The position numbers and the translations under genes are program-made. A DNA stretch of 64,000 bases from Neoceratodus forsteri (Eukaryota > Chordata > Ceratodontiformes > Ceratodontidae): the NCBI GenBank assembly GCA_016271365.2, contig CM028136.1:467540001-467604000 (forward strand), written 5' to 3'. Shown here one piece after another: positions 11,113 through 21,320 of this stretch (the stretch's first letter is position 1; each line of letters opens with the position of its first letter). The notes under the pieces were generated by a model that saw only the letters and a list, made by a program, of their open reading frames with translations, ran no database searches and had not been told where the DNA came from.

Positions 11113-11178
11113 ATTACTTATTAACCCCCAATCTTGTTCTAATGAAATGTCAATATCTTGACTTTCAGATAGTTGTAG

Positions 11179-11934
11179 TCATGGTTGAGTAATTCTAGAT
11201 TGCGCTTGTATCTCCCACTCATTCAGTTCTAGCAAATAAATGCCCACCTCATCCAGCATATGTCTATTCTCCACAAGTAGTGCTACTAATTGTGCAGAAC
11301 AAATAAAACAATTTATCTGGGTACTCTCTTTATCCTCAAAGACCCTGTCCACCTGAACTAGTTCATCAGTATGTATTTGAATTTTAATAATAGCTGAAAA
11401 AATCGTACTCAAAAGGGATGCTAAATTAGCAGCAGTTTCTCCCTCCAGTGTTTCTTTCCTAAAGATGGAAAACATAGAATATTCAGGAGAGGCTCCAAAC
11501 TCCCAATTCAGCTGTGCAAGAGTAGAATTAAATTTGTCGTATGTTAACATTTTTCCTGGTTTTGAGCCATTGCAAGTATTTTTCCAAATTGTAGCCCAGG
11601 TAACCAGTGATGATAACAACATTCCCAATGAATTTACCAAGCTTTGCTTTGCCAAAACTTGTTTTGCTATATCCATGTTAGGAAGAATAAAGTAAACTGA
11701 ATTGGAAGGATTGAGAGTGTCCCTAGTTACCATGTTAAGTGCAGCCACAACAGCTGGTAGTCCCAGTTCAGCTCTTAACATATGGGCTATCAGATTGGTC
11801 AGTGAGACATTAGTTTCATAATTTTTAAGATAAATCTGATCTAGTTTAAAAACTACTTCATTACTTGTGCATACTAAATGATATGCTTTGGGTTCTTCCT
11901 TATCGAAGGAATGAGTATCCTCCATCAATAACAA
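11179..11934 (-). CDS. LINE-A ORF1 (uninterrupted, 251 codons)
   Basis: An uninterrupted minus-strand frame directly upstream of the LINE-A endonuclease, in the place expected for ORF1. The start chosen is the first Met (M-L-L-M-E-D-T-H); a second Met three codons on is equally possible. The predicted protein is about 251 residues, with hydrophobic heptad-like stretches (for example around residues 40-60 and 155-170) and no zinc knuckle. I do not recognise a domain. It may be the RNA-binding/chaperone protein of the element. Its intact frame contrasts with the broken ORF2. Confidence 0.5.
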   Translation of the reverse strand: MLLMEDTHSFDKEEPKAYHLVCTSNEVVFKLDQIYLKNYETNVSLTNLIAHMLRAELGLPAVVAALNMVTRDTLNPSNSVYFILPNMDIAKQVLAKQSLVNSLGMLLSSLVTWATIWKNTCNGSKPGKMLTYDKFNSTLAQLNWEFGASPEYSMFSIFRKETLEGETAANLASLLSTIFSAIIKIQIHTDELVQVDRVFEDKESTQINCFICSAQLVALLVENRHMLDEVGIYLLELNEWEIQAQSRITQP

Positions 11935-12040
11935 TGGGATACACCCATACCCCCTTTCAACCCTCCTTCACCTGGGAGGACCCTGGGGAACATTTTTGAT
12001 TGTCCAGGGCCTTCTTAGTGGTAAGGAGGTAATCCTGGAA
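11935..12040. other. LINE-A 5' end / junction with L1-Y
   Basis: About 100 bp between the LINE-A ORF1 start and the first recognisable L1-Y codons. It probably contains the 5' edge of LINE-A. I see no gene in it. Confidence 0.3.
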
Positions 12041-12545
12041 AAAAAATTAAAAGAATTCCTGACAGAAAAAAATTAAGAAAATCTAAATTCACAATACTTC
12101 TGATGACATTACTTCAGCAATATACTGGGATATCCTCAAACGGACCATTGTGGGCATTTAATGCAGTATACCTCAACCCAAACTAAAAAAGAGACGTGAA
12201 CATCAAGAGCATCTGGAGCATACATTACATTTCCTACAGATGGCCCTTAAGCAGGGTGATGTCTCGCTTTTACCACAATTGCAACAAACAAAGGCAGAAC
12301 TAGATACCCTCTGCAAACAACAAACCGAAATAGCACTTACTTTTCTAAGGCAGTGGTACTATGAGGTGGGGGCCAGGGCTATGTGCTTATTGGCTTACCA
12401 GATATGCAGACAGAGGTGTTTTGCAACAATAACTACACGAATTCACCCCAATAATAGAATGAAACTAATGAAGCTTCATGACATCACCTACCAGGTCATA
12501 TTGTTACAGATGAAACCACACACAAGATTGAGCTGGCAGTAGTGT
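12041..12545 (+). pseudogene. L1-Y ORF2: linker between endonuclease and RT
   Basis: The plus strand shows W-D-I-L-K-R-T (about 12132), then K-A-E-L-D-T-L, A-L-T-F-L-R-Q-W-Y-Y-E-V-G (about 12330-12365) and L-A-Y-Q. This matches the L1/Tx1 linker pattern 'WD.LK...LRQ.YYE.G...A...LA'. The endonuclease is absent, so the copy is 5'-truncated or its 5' part lies elsewhere. The frame is interrupted at 12545 by SINE-B copy 1 and CR1-2, and L1-Y resumes at 13807. Confidence 0.7.
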
Positions 12546-12904
12546 GTATGGCTTTACAGTGACAGGGGAATTACAGCAACATGAAAGTATCGCTAACCCC
12601 TGTCACTCACCAGAAAGGAGGAAGTGGATGTAGCCACTGTTGGTTGGATGCTTGGTTGAGGTACTCCCATGGTGGAGTGGCTGGAGCACCCAACCCTGCA
12701 GTGGATGTGGGCAGAACATGGTTTGAGTCCCTGCTAGGGAATACTTTATTTTTACTACTTTATTTCTTGCTCCGTGTCCACACCCCCTTGGAGTTGATTA
12801 TAATAGTTCTTGGGGATGCTGGGTGTATGTGGGGCAAAGCCCCCAGCAAAACAAAAGAAAAACTTTCCATTGTTGCTGCACGCTGTTTGCAGGCACGTGG
12901 TCTT
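12546..12904 (+). mobile_element. SINE-B copy 1 (tRNA-headed SINE) with short inverted repeat at its left
   Basis: A tRNA-like head is visible: an A-box-like TGGTGGAGTGGCTGGAGCAC (about 12671-12690) and a B-box-like GGTTTGAGTCCC (about 12720-12731). The body has CCCCCTTGGAGTTGATTATA (about 12783) and GGGGCAAAGCCCCC (about 12831). The same order (head, GGAGTT-A..TATAGT-like, G-run/AGCCCCCC, TTTTGCAGG) is seen inverted at 46925-47290, defining a second SINE family. The far-left 12560-12606 holds a GACAGGGG/CCCCTGTC inverted repeat whose origin is unclear. Confidence 0.5.
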
Positions 12905-13806
12905 GATGTGCATGATGCGCACCCAGATGGGGTGGGCAGAATGAGAAGAGATCAGGATATACTAGCAAAATGGTCAGAAGAGTGGCAACTGGGATTTAAT
13001 GCAAAGAAGTGCAAGATCATGCACGTAGGGAAGAGAAACCCTGAAGACACCTATAGGTTGGGAGGGGAGTTGCTGGCAGTCACAAGGAAAGAAAGAGACT
13101 TGGGCATCATCATCACCGATGACCTGAAATCATCCAAGCAGAACTCTAAAGCAGTAGGTAAGGCTAGGGGGATGTTAGGGTGTATTAGTAGAGGTATCAT
13201 AAGTCGTAAGAGGGAGGTAATAATCTCTCTTTACAGGACACTGATTAGGCCCCATCTGGAGTACTGCGTGCAGTACTGGAGGCCTCACCTTCACAAGGAC
13301 ATTAACCAAATTGAGGCAGTCCAGAGAAGGGCAACCAAAATGGTGCAGGGACTGCATCAGAAGACATATGAGAACAGATTAATGGAGCTCAATATGTATA
13401 CCCTAGAGCAAAGGAGAGAGAGAGGTGATATGATCGAAACATTCAAACACCTTAAGGGCATTAACAAGGTGAAAGAGTCTAACATGTTTCAATATAAGAA
13501 AAACAACAGGACATGAGGGATACAGCATGAGATTAGAGGGAGGCTGATTAAGGGGTAATGTGAGGAAGTTCTTTTTCACAGAAAGGGTGGTGGATGCATG
13601 GAACAGCCCACCTCAGGAAGTGGTGGCTACGAATACAGTGCAGGGCTTCAAACAGGCATGGGAGAGGCATAAGGGAGCAATACAGATGAGTATGAATAAA
13701 TAGGCCACTGACAGCAAAAGACGATGGCACATTTATTAGGTAGAAAAAGAAATGGGCAGACTGGATGGGCCTTGCAGTCCTTATCTGCCGTCAACTTCTA
13801 TGTTTG
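12905..13806 (+). pseudogene. CR1-2: 5'-truncated CR1 with RT C-terminus and complete 3' end
   Basis: The plus strand begins at 'V-G-R-M-R-R-D' and continues with W-Q-L-G-F-N-A-K-K-C-K-I-M-H, R-D-L-G-I-I-I-T-D-D-L-K, R-P-H-L-E-Y-C-V-Q-Y-W, and T-K-M-V-Q-G-L-H-Q-K. The frame is open to a stop near 13515 (311 codons counted from 12581, the first part being SINE). The 3' end is the canonical CCTTGCAGTCCTTATCTGCC followed by GTCAACTTCTATGTTTGTATG. It is very similar to CR1-5 (39337-41580), so both are young copies of one subfamily. Confidence 0.85.
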
Positions 13807-15554
13807 TATGTGCATGGTTTTGTCTGCAACATTATGACCCTGTGCGATGATATCACTAGTGGGTTTAGTACATTTTACTCTGCATTATCCACCCCGGAAA
13901 GAACAGAGGTTCAGGAAACTATTAATGAGTTCCTGTAGTCTTTGACCCTCGCTCACCTCATGGAGGACCACAGTGATCAATTTATGGCACCAGTAATGGC
14001 TGAAGAGATTGCTGAGGCTATTTGTCACTCAAAATCATTGAAACTCCCATGCCAGATGGCTATGGAGATGAATTTTATAAGGCAGCAAGAGAACAAATAA
14101 CTCCAATGCTGCTTAAAACACTTAATGCCACCTTGCAGGGGGACCCACCTCTGCCTACCTGGTCATATGCTACAATTTTGGTAATTTTGGAACCAGACAG
14201 GAACCCACAACAATGTATTTCTTACATACCTATGTCAGTACTAAACATTGATCATAAATAATTTATGAGCATATTAGCCAGATGCATTGATATAATGGTC
14301 CAACAGCTGATGAGTTGCATCATACAGAATTCTTTAGATCCAGAACTACAACAGATAACACCAAGTGTACTCTACACATAATCCATGAAATGGAAAGTCA
14401 TAATCAGCCATCTGCCCTCGTTAGTCTGGACACTGAGAGGGTGTTCGATCAAGTTTCCTGGTCTTTCCTATGTTCAGTTATGTGGAAACTAGGATTCCCG
14501 ATCCCCTTGATTCAAGTGATATAGAACATCTATGAGGCTGTACTGGCCAGTGTGAAGGTAAGCAAATACCACTCCCAGTATCTCCCACTGCAGAGAAGCA
14601 CCCGATAGGGTTGCCCAATTTCTCCTATTCTTTTTGCAATTTATTTTGGAGCCACTGGCACAGATAATTAGATAGTCAAGGAATATGACAAGAATAAACT
14701 TGGAGGGAGTAGAGCATCAAGTGGCATTATATGCTGATGATGTGCTACTATATTTAGGAGACCCAGAAAACTCTCTTCTGGCAGTAAAACTCCTTTTGGA
14801 TGAATTTGGGAAAATGTCTGCCTACAAACGCAACATGACAAAAACTGAATCCCTCACCTTTTATTACCAACCTTCCCAGGAAATAAGGCTCCTTTTCCCA
14901 TATAGAAGGGATCTAGATAAACTAAAATATCTAGGAATCTCTTTAGCCAGAACCCCATCCTCAGCTTATAAAAGCAATTATGCCCCCATTTTGATGCAAC
15001 TGACAAGATACTTTGCATACTGGAATACTCTCCCTCTGAGCCTCATGAGATGAATTGAAACCAAACGAATGATGACCCTACCCAGAGCATTATACCTGTT
15101 CCAGAACATGCTGATCCCCATACCACTGGCCATATTTTGGTAGTGGAACAAAGACATTTCAAGATTCCTGTGGGCAGGACAACAACCACATATTTTATGC
15201 TTGCCTAAGGCCAAGGGGGGAGGAGGGGTTCTCCATTCCAAATTTACACTTGTACTACTGGGCAGTACAACTTCGCTACCTCCTGGCCTAACAGCTTAAC
15301 ACACTACACTCCCATGGGCACAAGGTGGAGATGTTCCTGTTTCCCAATACAGATTTAGTAAAAGTCATTTACCACACTCATTATAACCCATGAATGATAC
15401 TGACCAAAAACCCATGGATTAAATTACAAATCTTGATTTGGACCACCATATGTAAATCGCTTCACCTTACCCCATTCCTGTCATTATTATGCTCCATACC
15501 ACTTTTAGAAGGATTTCACCCAGTGGACCTGGATCATAAGTTCCAGGTGTGGAA

Positions 15555-15556
<2 letters not shown>
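13807..15556 (+). pseudogene. L1-Y ORF2: reverse transcriptase
   Basis: In-order L1/Tx1 RT motifs lie across three frames. An open piece at 14022-14261 has L-P-T-W-S-Y-A-T-I-L-V-I-L, then S-Y-I-P-M-S-V-L-N-I-D. A piece at 14315-14524 has L-V-S-L-D-T-E-R-V-F-D-Q-V-S-W. A piece at 14685-15053 has the intact catalytic box L-Y-A-D-D-V-L-L (YADD at about 14730-14741) and K-Y-L-G-I-S-L. The second motif is altered (T-E-R-V-F-D for the usual A-E-K-A-F-D). The domain then runs through F-L-W-A-G and stops at 15556, where a non-coding element is inserted. Several stops mean it is dead. Confidence 0.8.

Positions 15557-15560
<4 letters not shown>

Positions 15561-15602
<42 letters not shown>
15561..15602. 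repeat. (TA)n microsatellite
   Basis: About 21 uninterrupted TA dinucleotides at the left edge of the insertion in L1-Y. Confidence 0.95.
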
Positions 15603-15606
<4 letters not shown>

Positions 15607-15839
15607 GCCACTATAGTTAGGGTTGAGGAGCCATTTACATGTTAAACCTAAACTTTTGCATCTTAATAACTTTGTAACCGTTTGACAGATTTACCTGAAA
15701 TTTGGAATACTTGATCAAGACCCATATGCCTTGAGATCTGCCAAGTCTTGTACTGGTCACTTATACAGCTGCGGAGTTATTAAGCCTGATCTGCGTGCAT
15801 GTTTATGCTTTTCTGGAATTTTACTGTCATCTCTACAGG

Positions 15840-16690
15840 TTGCACGGTTTGCGTGACCGGTCTGAAATCTTCAGGGAACGTGCGGCCATGGTCCCTGATG
15901 TGCCTTTTGAAGATTTTGTGAAAAAATATTAAATGGTTCAAAAGTTATTCAAAAAACAAGTTCCCATTATAAGTCAATGGGAAAAGTTAAAAGTTCGACA
16001 GTGTCGCAAATGCAGTTTTTACTCAAAATGGCCTTTACTGTCACAAAACCGCCATTTTGTTTTCAGTTAGTGATCAGAAAAATGCTTGGCATTTAAAATT
16101 GGGACCCTCTAGCAACCTAATTCTTTTTGTATTCACCTAGTCGGACCCTGAGGATGCTAGCCATGTTTTTAATTTTGGGTAAAACACCCCAGAAATACGT
16201 TTTTCAAATTTCTGGTAAAAGTACTTTCTCAAAGTACTGTCACACTTGCGACACTGTCAAATGAATTTGCAAAAGCTTTCACAGACTTCGACAGTACTTT
16301 TCTAGGCTGTGGGAAAATAACAGCAATTCTTTGGCACCCTGCTGCAAAAGAACGGTTTGGTGTTTTGGCCTGAAATTTGGAGGGAACGCAGCCGACATCT
16401 CACAGATGTGCCTTTCAGTGTTTTGTTGAAAAATATTACATGGCAGCAAAGTTATATGCTTTTTCCCATAGGGTAACATTACGGCGTCCGACGCATTGCA
16501 GGAATCCTTTGGCGCCCTGCTGCAAAATAACGGTTTGGTCTTTTGGGCTGAAATTTAGAGGGAACACTGCCAACATCCCACAGATGTGCCTTTTTGTGGT
16601 TTGGTGAAAAAATATTACAGAGAGCCAAAGTTATGGCACTCCAAACTTCTCTTTTTTCCCATAGGATAACATTACGGCGTTCGACGCGCC
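15840..16690. repeat. Three diverged ~178-bp tandem-type units
   Basis: Units B (about 16321-16497) and C (about 16499-16685) align over their length. Both have TTTGGC-CCCTGCTGCAAAA, CGGTTTGG, a GGGAAC block, CACAGATGTGCCTTT, AAAAATATTACA, and end in CCCATAGG-TAACATTACG. A more diverged unit A (about 15840-16012) shares GGGAACGTGC, TGATGTGCCTTTTGAAG and AAAAAATATTAAATGG. The period of B to C is about 178 bp. Confidence 0.7.
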
Positions 16691-17267
16691 TTTCAGGGCC
16701 CATATCTCGGAAACGGTGCAAGATACGGACTTTTCGTCAGAAAAATGCTTACCCCACTAATGGGAATTAAGTACAAAACTAGCCAGGAAAGTCATAAATC
16801 ATATGACTTTTGCATTTTTTTCTACGTCGTACGGTTCCTGAGATATAAGCAGTTTAGTATTACAACTCCTCATTTTCTGCTCAGAGAACCATTATTATGC
16901 ATGCATTCTTTGTACTCACTGTCTTTCTTTATGCAGCTTTTGGGGAAAACCAGCCTGTGTGCATCCATTACTGTTACTGTTTTTGCTTGCGGTTCTATTC
17001 CCGTTTCACTTACCGTTCACGTCTACGCCACCATGTGAGTTACCCTTTGCGTTTTTATTAGCGCTTGCCTTTCAGTTGTTTTCAAGATTTCTGCCTACAC
17101 TACTGTTTCTCTTTCTGTTTCACTTTGCGTCACCATGCGCATTACTATTTGCGTTTGCGGGCACAATGTTACTATGTGACAAGACATCATGTGGCGGGAG
17201 CGCGGGGCCCTTTCACATTACATTCACTATTTCTCGTTATCATTCTCAAAAAGAAGGGAAATTAGCA

Positions 17268-17620
17268 GCAAAAAACTCTGTTTAATGCATTAGTTAGGGT
17301 TGTTCCACACTGGCAAAAGCGAGGAAATTCAGTATTAGGGTTGAAAGCCCCCTTGGCTCCCCCTGCCCACACCCCCAACCGGCATCGGGGTACGCATTAG
17401 GGTTGTCTGTCCTAACTCTCACCCCATTCTCCTACATCTCTGCTTCTTTACACATGTGATGGGGTGAGAGTTATGGCCGAAAACCATAATGCACACTCCG
17501 ATGCCGGTTGGGGGTGTGAGCAGGGGGGGGCCAAGGGGGGCTTTCAATCCTAACTCCGAATTTCCTCGCTTTTGTCGGTGTGAAACAACCCTAACTAATG
17601 CATTAAATGGAGTTTTTTGC
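17268..17620. repeat. Foldback (long inverted repeat) element, copy 1
   Basis: The left arm, starting GCAAAAAACTCTGTTTAATG (17268), and the right arm, ending in the complementary AGTTTTTTGC (17611-17620), pair over about 130 bp with few mismatches. The arms include GTTAGGGTTG, AAAGCGAGGAAATT and CACCCCCAACCGGCATCGG, with a loop of roughly 95 bp. A related foldback lies at 28266-28662. The similarity between the two continues ~25 bp leftwards beyond the arm (CTCAAAAAG-A-GGAAATT), so the foldback may be one end of a larger element. Confidence 0.8.
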
Positions 17621-17626
17621 CTCTAA

Positions 17627-17684
17627 TATCTATATCTATATCTATATCTATATCTATATCTATATCTATATCTATATCTATATC
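17627..17684. repeat. (TATATC)n microsatellite
   Basis: About nine tandem TATATC hexamers at the right edge of the insertion in L1-Y. Confidence 0.95.
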
Positions 17685-17693
17685 TACATTATA

Positions 17694-18640
17694 TTTCAGT
17701 TGACAGTGGAGGGGATCTTTAAGTCATTTGAGGAGGCCCAGAGGAAGTTTGGATTACTGTACATAGATCTGATTTTTACTGATTTATACAGCTCAGCCAC
17801 TACTATCTTGCACTTCCTGTGGGTGTCCCACTTCCAGAATTGCACCCTGCATTACTCATAATACCGATCACACACATCTGGAGTCAATGTTCAGAGCACT
17901 TGATTTCCTTTCTATATCAGCCAGTGCTGGAGACATCAGGAGAATCAACATTAGATATACAATTGATGTGGCAAGAAGAGCTTGGTGAACCAATTTCTCA
18001 GGAGCCCTGGCTGAAAGTTTGCCAAAACTCATCTATATTACTAGTTTACACCAGTGGAGGGAGTATTCATGGAAGCAACTTATCTGATACTTTAGAACTT
18101 CTGCTATAACCAAAATTACTCCCCCACAGGAGATGCTAGCTGATGGCGACACTGTGGAGAGACACAATCTCACCACACCCACATAATGTGGGCCTGCCCA
18201 GTTTTACAACCTTTCTTTGGTTTATTACAGATAGAGTTTGGAGAGCTGTTTGGGAAACTAGTTCTGCTGACACCAGAGCTCTATTTTTTCTACAGTACCC
18301 CTGGGGTTGTAGAGATCCCAACACACTCTACCTTATGGGTATCTTAATTACAGCTGCCATCACTAAATCCTGGTTAACCCCAAAATCCCCACCTTGGTAG
18401 AGTGGTGGAATATTGTTAACCAGAGTTACCATACGGAAAACATAAAACATAAATTAAAGAGGAACGTTGTTCCTCATGATAGACAGGTTGGTTATTATAT
18501 GTCATGGTTAAAGGCAGGAATGTTGTCCCTTAAACCAGGAAACCAGGGGAATTACCCACCATAACAATACACTTATGCTAAAAGCAGGAAGATACATCAT
18601 GGGATAATGGCCAATTTTGTGAAATTTACATACTTAGCCC
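17694..18640 (+). pseudogene. L1-Y ORF2: C-terminal region
   Basis: The plus strand resumes V-E-G-I-F-K-S-F-E-E-A-Q-R-K-F-G-L, the L1 'G.f.SFeel...fgl' block. After frame changes it shows the usual cysteine/tryptophan-rich C-terminal order near 18135-18200 (C-x-x-C-like residues followed by H-I-M-W-A-C-P). It ends in decayed sequence around 18600. Multiple stops and at least three frame shifts are present. Confidence 0.65.
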
Positions 18641-18881
18641 TCTAGATTAAACATGAAAGGCAAACTCTTGGGATCCTGTTGATTGGCTTGCCCCCACCTC
18701 AGAACAGAGTCTGATATTGTAAAGCACACACCTTCGTAGGCTGGGTTATAACTAGACACTCTATTAAAATAGATCAAAGCCCCCCCCCAAAGCTGGATCA
18801 AAGGAGAGGGAAACTATTAATGACTAATCCCTGGTTTACCTGTCTTGAACAAGATATAATAATGACTCATTACTACCTTTT
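18641..18881 (+). other. L1-Y 3' UTR (first part) with left target-site duplicate
   Basis: Non-coding, with a C-run at 18780-18789. The 15-base TCATTACTACCTTTT at 18867-18881 is repeated with one difference at 19363-19377 and marks the SINE-A copy 2 insertion. Confidence 0.6.
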
Positions 18882-19362
18882 TTTTAACTTACTTGGGCTC
18901 TCTGCTTTCTTTGGAGGGGGCCTTGTACCCCCACCTCAAGTCCTCCGCTGGGCCCTGACATACTGGGATCCCAGCTTCATGGTGCTCAGTGTCTGGGGGT
19001 GTTTGTGTTTTTATCCTGTCTTTGTCCCCATCCCCTGAGGGCACCGGTGTGAAGGACACATGTCCAGACATATGGCTTGCAAATGCACGCTGCAGTCATG
19101 CACCTGGCAGCGCCTTCCCCTCCCTGACTATATAGAGCCATGCACCCCATTGCCCGTGCTTCCACTGACAGTAGAGCTACAGGTGCATTTGCTACCCAGT
19201 AACCCACCCCACCATGCAGGAGGAGACCATCCATTGGGACGGTCAGTCCTCCTTCCCCCAGCTGACCCCCAAAGACCCAGGCCCATTCCCAAACCCGGGT
19301 CGCTGGCATAAAGCGAAGTGTAATGTCCAGTGCCTCAACCCTCAGTGCCACCGGGCCAGTGG
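18882..19362 (-). mobile_element. SINE-A copy 2
   Basis: Minus-strand SINE with the family head at its right end (GGCCCGGTGGCACTGAGGG at about 19336-19354). A B-box-like GGGTTTGGGAATGGG lies at about 19282-19296. Its 3' end is an A-rich run just right of 18875 on the minus strand. Near-perfect 15-bp target duplicates TCATTACTRCCTTTT flank it (18867-18881 and 19363-19377), proving the boundaries. Length is about 480 bp. Confidence 0.85.
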
Positions 19363-19462
19363 TCATTACTGCCTTTTGATGTATAAAAACAGATTTTATT
19401 ATGTATAAACATGGAACATGCTGATGCTATAAAATGATTAATAAAAATGAAATAACAAAAAG
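19363..19462 (+). other. L1-Y 3' end
   Basis: Continues the 3' UTR after the SINE: right target duplicate 19363-19377, then GATGCTATAAAATGATTAAT and AAAAATGAAATAAC followed by an A-run, an L1/Tx1-type 3' end. It marks the end of L1-Y. Confidence 0.6.
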
Positions 19463-19734
19463 TAAAGGCAGTACCAATTCTTTATTTCACAGGCTAAGAC
19501 TTATTCAGTGGAATTACCTAGCAGATCCTGGAGTCCCCAATGCATGTTACCTATTGCATGTTTTATTTATTTATTTATTTATTTTGTTAACCGGGTAAAC
19601 ATATGAGCCAAGGCCCTTTTTCATATGCGACCCGAGACTATAAAATAGTCACAAGATGTTATACAAAAGATAACTTTTACATTCACTTAATACAGGAATA
19701 CAAATACATGACATATAAGACACACAATTGTTGC
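19463..19734 (-). other. Minus-strand retroposon 3' tail with (TTTA)n
   Basis: 19463-19560 is unassigned. From 19561 a (TTTA)n run is followed by TTGTTAACCGGGTAAAC, the complement of a GTTTACCCGGTTAACAA 3' terminus. That terminus resembles the 3' end of the SINE at 576-1019 (TTACCCGGTCAACAA). It may be the 3' tail of a LINE or SINE oriented on the minus strand; its 5' limit is uncertain. Confidence 0.45.
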
Positions 19735-20590
19735 TAGGTAACCCCACAATAGGTCCCCATAAAGATCTGCAAAAGTGTGTGTGTGTGTGGGGGGGGGCAG
19801 GGCAGATCAGATGGACTAGACCTCTCTACCGACTTATGTAATAAATATGTTCTAACTTGTAAATACCTAAAGTGTTTATGCCCAATAAGGCCATATCTTT
19901 GTTGTAATTGATCAGAGGGGACCACTCCATTGGAGTCCAAAAATTGAAAATTGTAGATTAACCCCAGTTGCCTCTGTCTAAGAAGCATATGGTCTAAAAG
20001 GGCAGGAAGGAATTTGGTATCAGCTGCTAGGACCTGACAGTAATAAAAGACCTGAGTGAGTTTAGGTGATAGCTGTAACCTAAACCATACTGCCTGTGTC
20101 TGGGCAGTAAATCTGGTGAAGTGGGCCAGTGGAGGAGAGGGAAAATGAAAGCTAACCAATAACAAACATATACTGTAATTGATAACACATTCTATTTGCT
20201 TCCATGGGGCTAAATAATGAGGACAAAGTGAGCAGTATATTGTGCAGAGGTGATATGCCTTAGAGGCTCACAATTAAGCAGTTCCGAATTTCCCTTTGCC
20301 TTGGGGAATATGAATCCCCAGGAAGTTCAGTCTAGTGCTCTGCCACTTCAAGAGGTATTTCCACTTCAGGAAAACGGAGGGGGAGTAATTCAAGAGTAAT
20401 AATTCTGTTCTTGGGAAATTAAGTGCAAATCCCACAAGGGAACTAAATGTGTTGAGTGCAGACCATGCCTTTGGTACAGAGGAGTCTGGATATAATAATA
20501 GAGGAGTCTGGTTTCAATAATGTTAGCAGAATATAATCCACATACAGTATGAGGTGGCTTTATATTCCGCTCCCTCCAAAGGTATCCCTT
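19735..20590 (-). pseudogene. L1-Z ORF2: C-terminal part
   Basis: The minus-strand frame 20165-19734 has V-V-P-S-D-Q-L-Q-Q-R-Y-G-L...F-R-Y-L-Q-V-R, the L1/Tx1 'SFeeL...f.lp...f.YLQlR' block. Upstream (20400-20300) are residues matching the K-Y-L-G-I region (here L-N-F-L-G-I-H-I-P). The catalytic YADD box near 20540-20500 reads Y-V-D-Y, so it is mutated. A short (GT)n run lies at 19771-19790, followed by a G-run. Confidence 0.7.
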
Positions 20591-21320
20591 TTATGCCTGA
20601 GTTAAGGCAAAGTGCAATTGCCAGCAGCTCAATATATAAGGTAAACTGCAGTGGACAGAGGGGCAGCCCTGCCTAGTGCTCCTATGGAACTCAATAGGAA
20701 GGGCATATGGGCCATTAACTTTGACATATGCCCGAGGCTCAGCATAAATGTTTTGGAGCCAAGTGAAGAAATTAATTGGGAATCCAAAGACTGACAGTGT
20801 GCCACAGAGGAAACTCCAGGACACCTTGTCAAAATCATTCTCCATATTCCAAGCTAATTAATGCCATGGCAACAGCTTGATTGGCTGTGTATTCAAGGAG
20901 AAGCAGCTCTCAGTGGATATTGTTCACTGTCTATCTACACCTCATAAAACAAGTCTGGTTGGGGTGGATGATGGACGAGCAGATTTGGTCAAGCTGACGT
21001 ACCAATATCGCCACATAAAATTTTAAATCTACATTTAGGATGGAGATTGGATAGTAGGATGAAGGTGTTTAAGGATCTTTATTGGGTTTAAGAATGATAG
21101 ACAGGGTAAAGAATCTCCAATGGGGGAGACAGTCTCCAATGTGCACTGCATCAGAAGTTAAAAATAGCTGAGGGGCAAGCAACTCCAAAAAGGTCTTGTA
21201 CCATTCCACTTGGTACTCATCAGGGCCAAGGCAGTTTTGTGTCTTGGCTTCTTTCATAACCTCTTGATTTTCACCAGTAGTAAGGGGAGCAACAAGTAGT
21301 GCCTTCTGAGAGTCCAAGAG
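20591..21320 (-). pseudogene. L1-Z ORF2: reverse transcriptase, first motifs
   Basis: The open piece 21317-21069 carries L-G-P-D-E-Y-Q-V-E-W-Y-K (the 'PGPDG' motif), G-D-C-L-P-H-W and S-I-I-L-K-P-N-K-D-P. The piece 20845-20591 carries F-D-K-V-S-W-S-F-L-C-G-T-L (AFD.VSW motif), Y-V-K-V-N-G, then T-R-Q-G-C-P. Order and spacing match L1/Tx1 ORF2, on the minus strand. Between the pieces (20846-21068) the frame is decayed but collinear. Confidence 0.75.

Larger units (their letters stand above)
15557..17693. mobile_element. 2.1-kb non-coding element inserted in L1-Y, bounded by microsatellites
   Basis: L1-Y reads F-Q-V-W-N-T just before 15557 and resumes V-E-G-I-F-K-S-F just after 17693, so this block is an insertion. 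The left edge is (TA)n (15561-15602) and the right edge is (TATATC)n (17627-17684). Inside are three diverged ~178-bp units (15840-16690) and a long foldback (17268-17620). No credible protein is present; open frames around 16745-17285 are low-complexity. It is probably a non-autonomous DNA transposon or a composite. The autonomous partner is unknown. Confidence 0.5.

Noticed and set aside
12581..12900. N-terminal extension of the CR1-2 protein
   Set aside because: The frame stays open by chance through SINE-B; CR1 homology starts only at about 12905.
16745..17285. Open frames with hydrophobic, signal-peptide-like starts
   Set aside because: T-rich non-coding sequence of the insertion in L1-Y produces Phe/Leu codons; no conserved motif and several overlapping frames.
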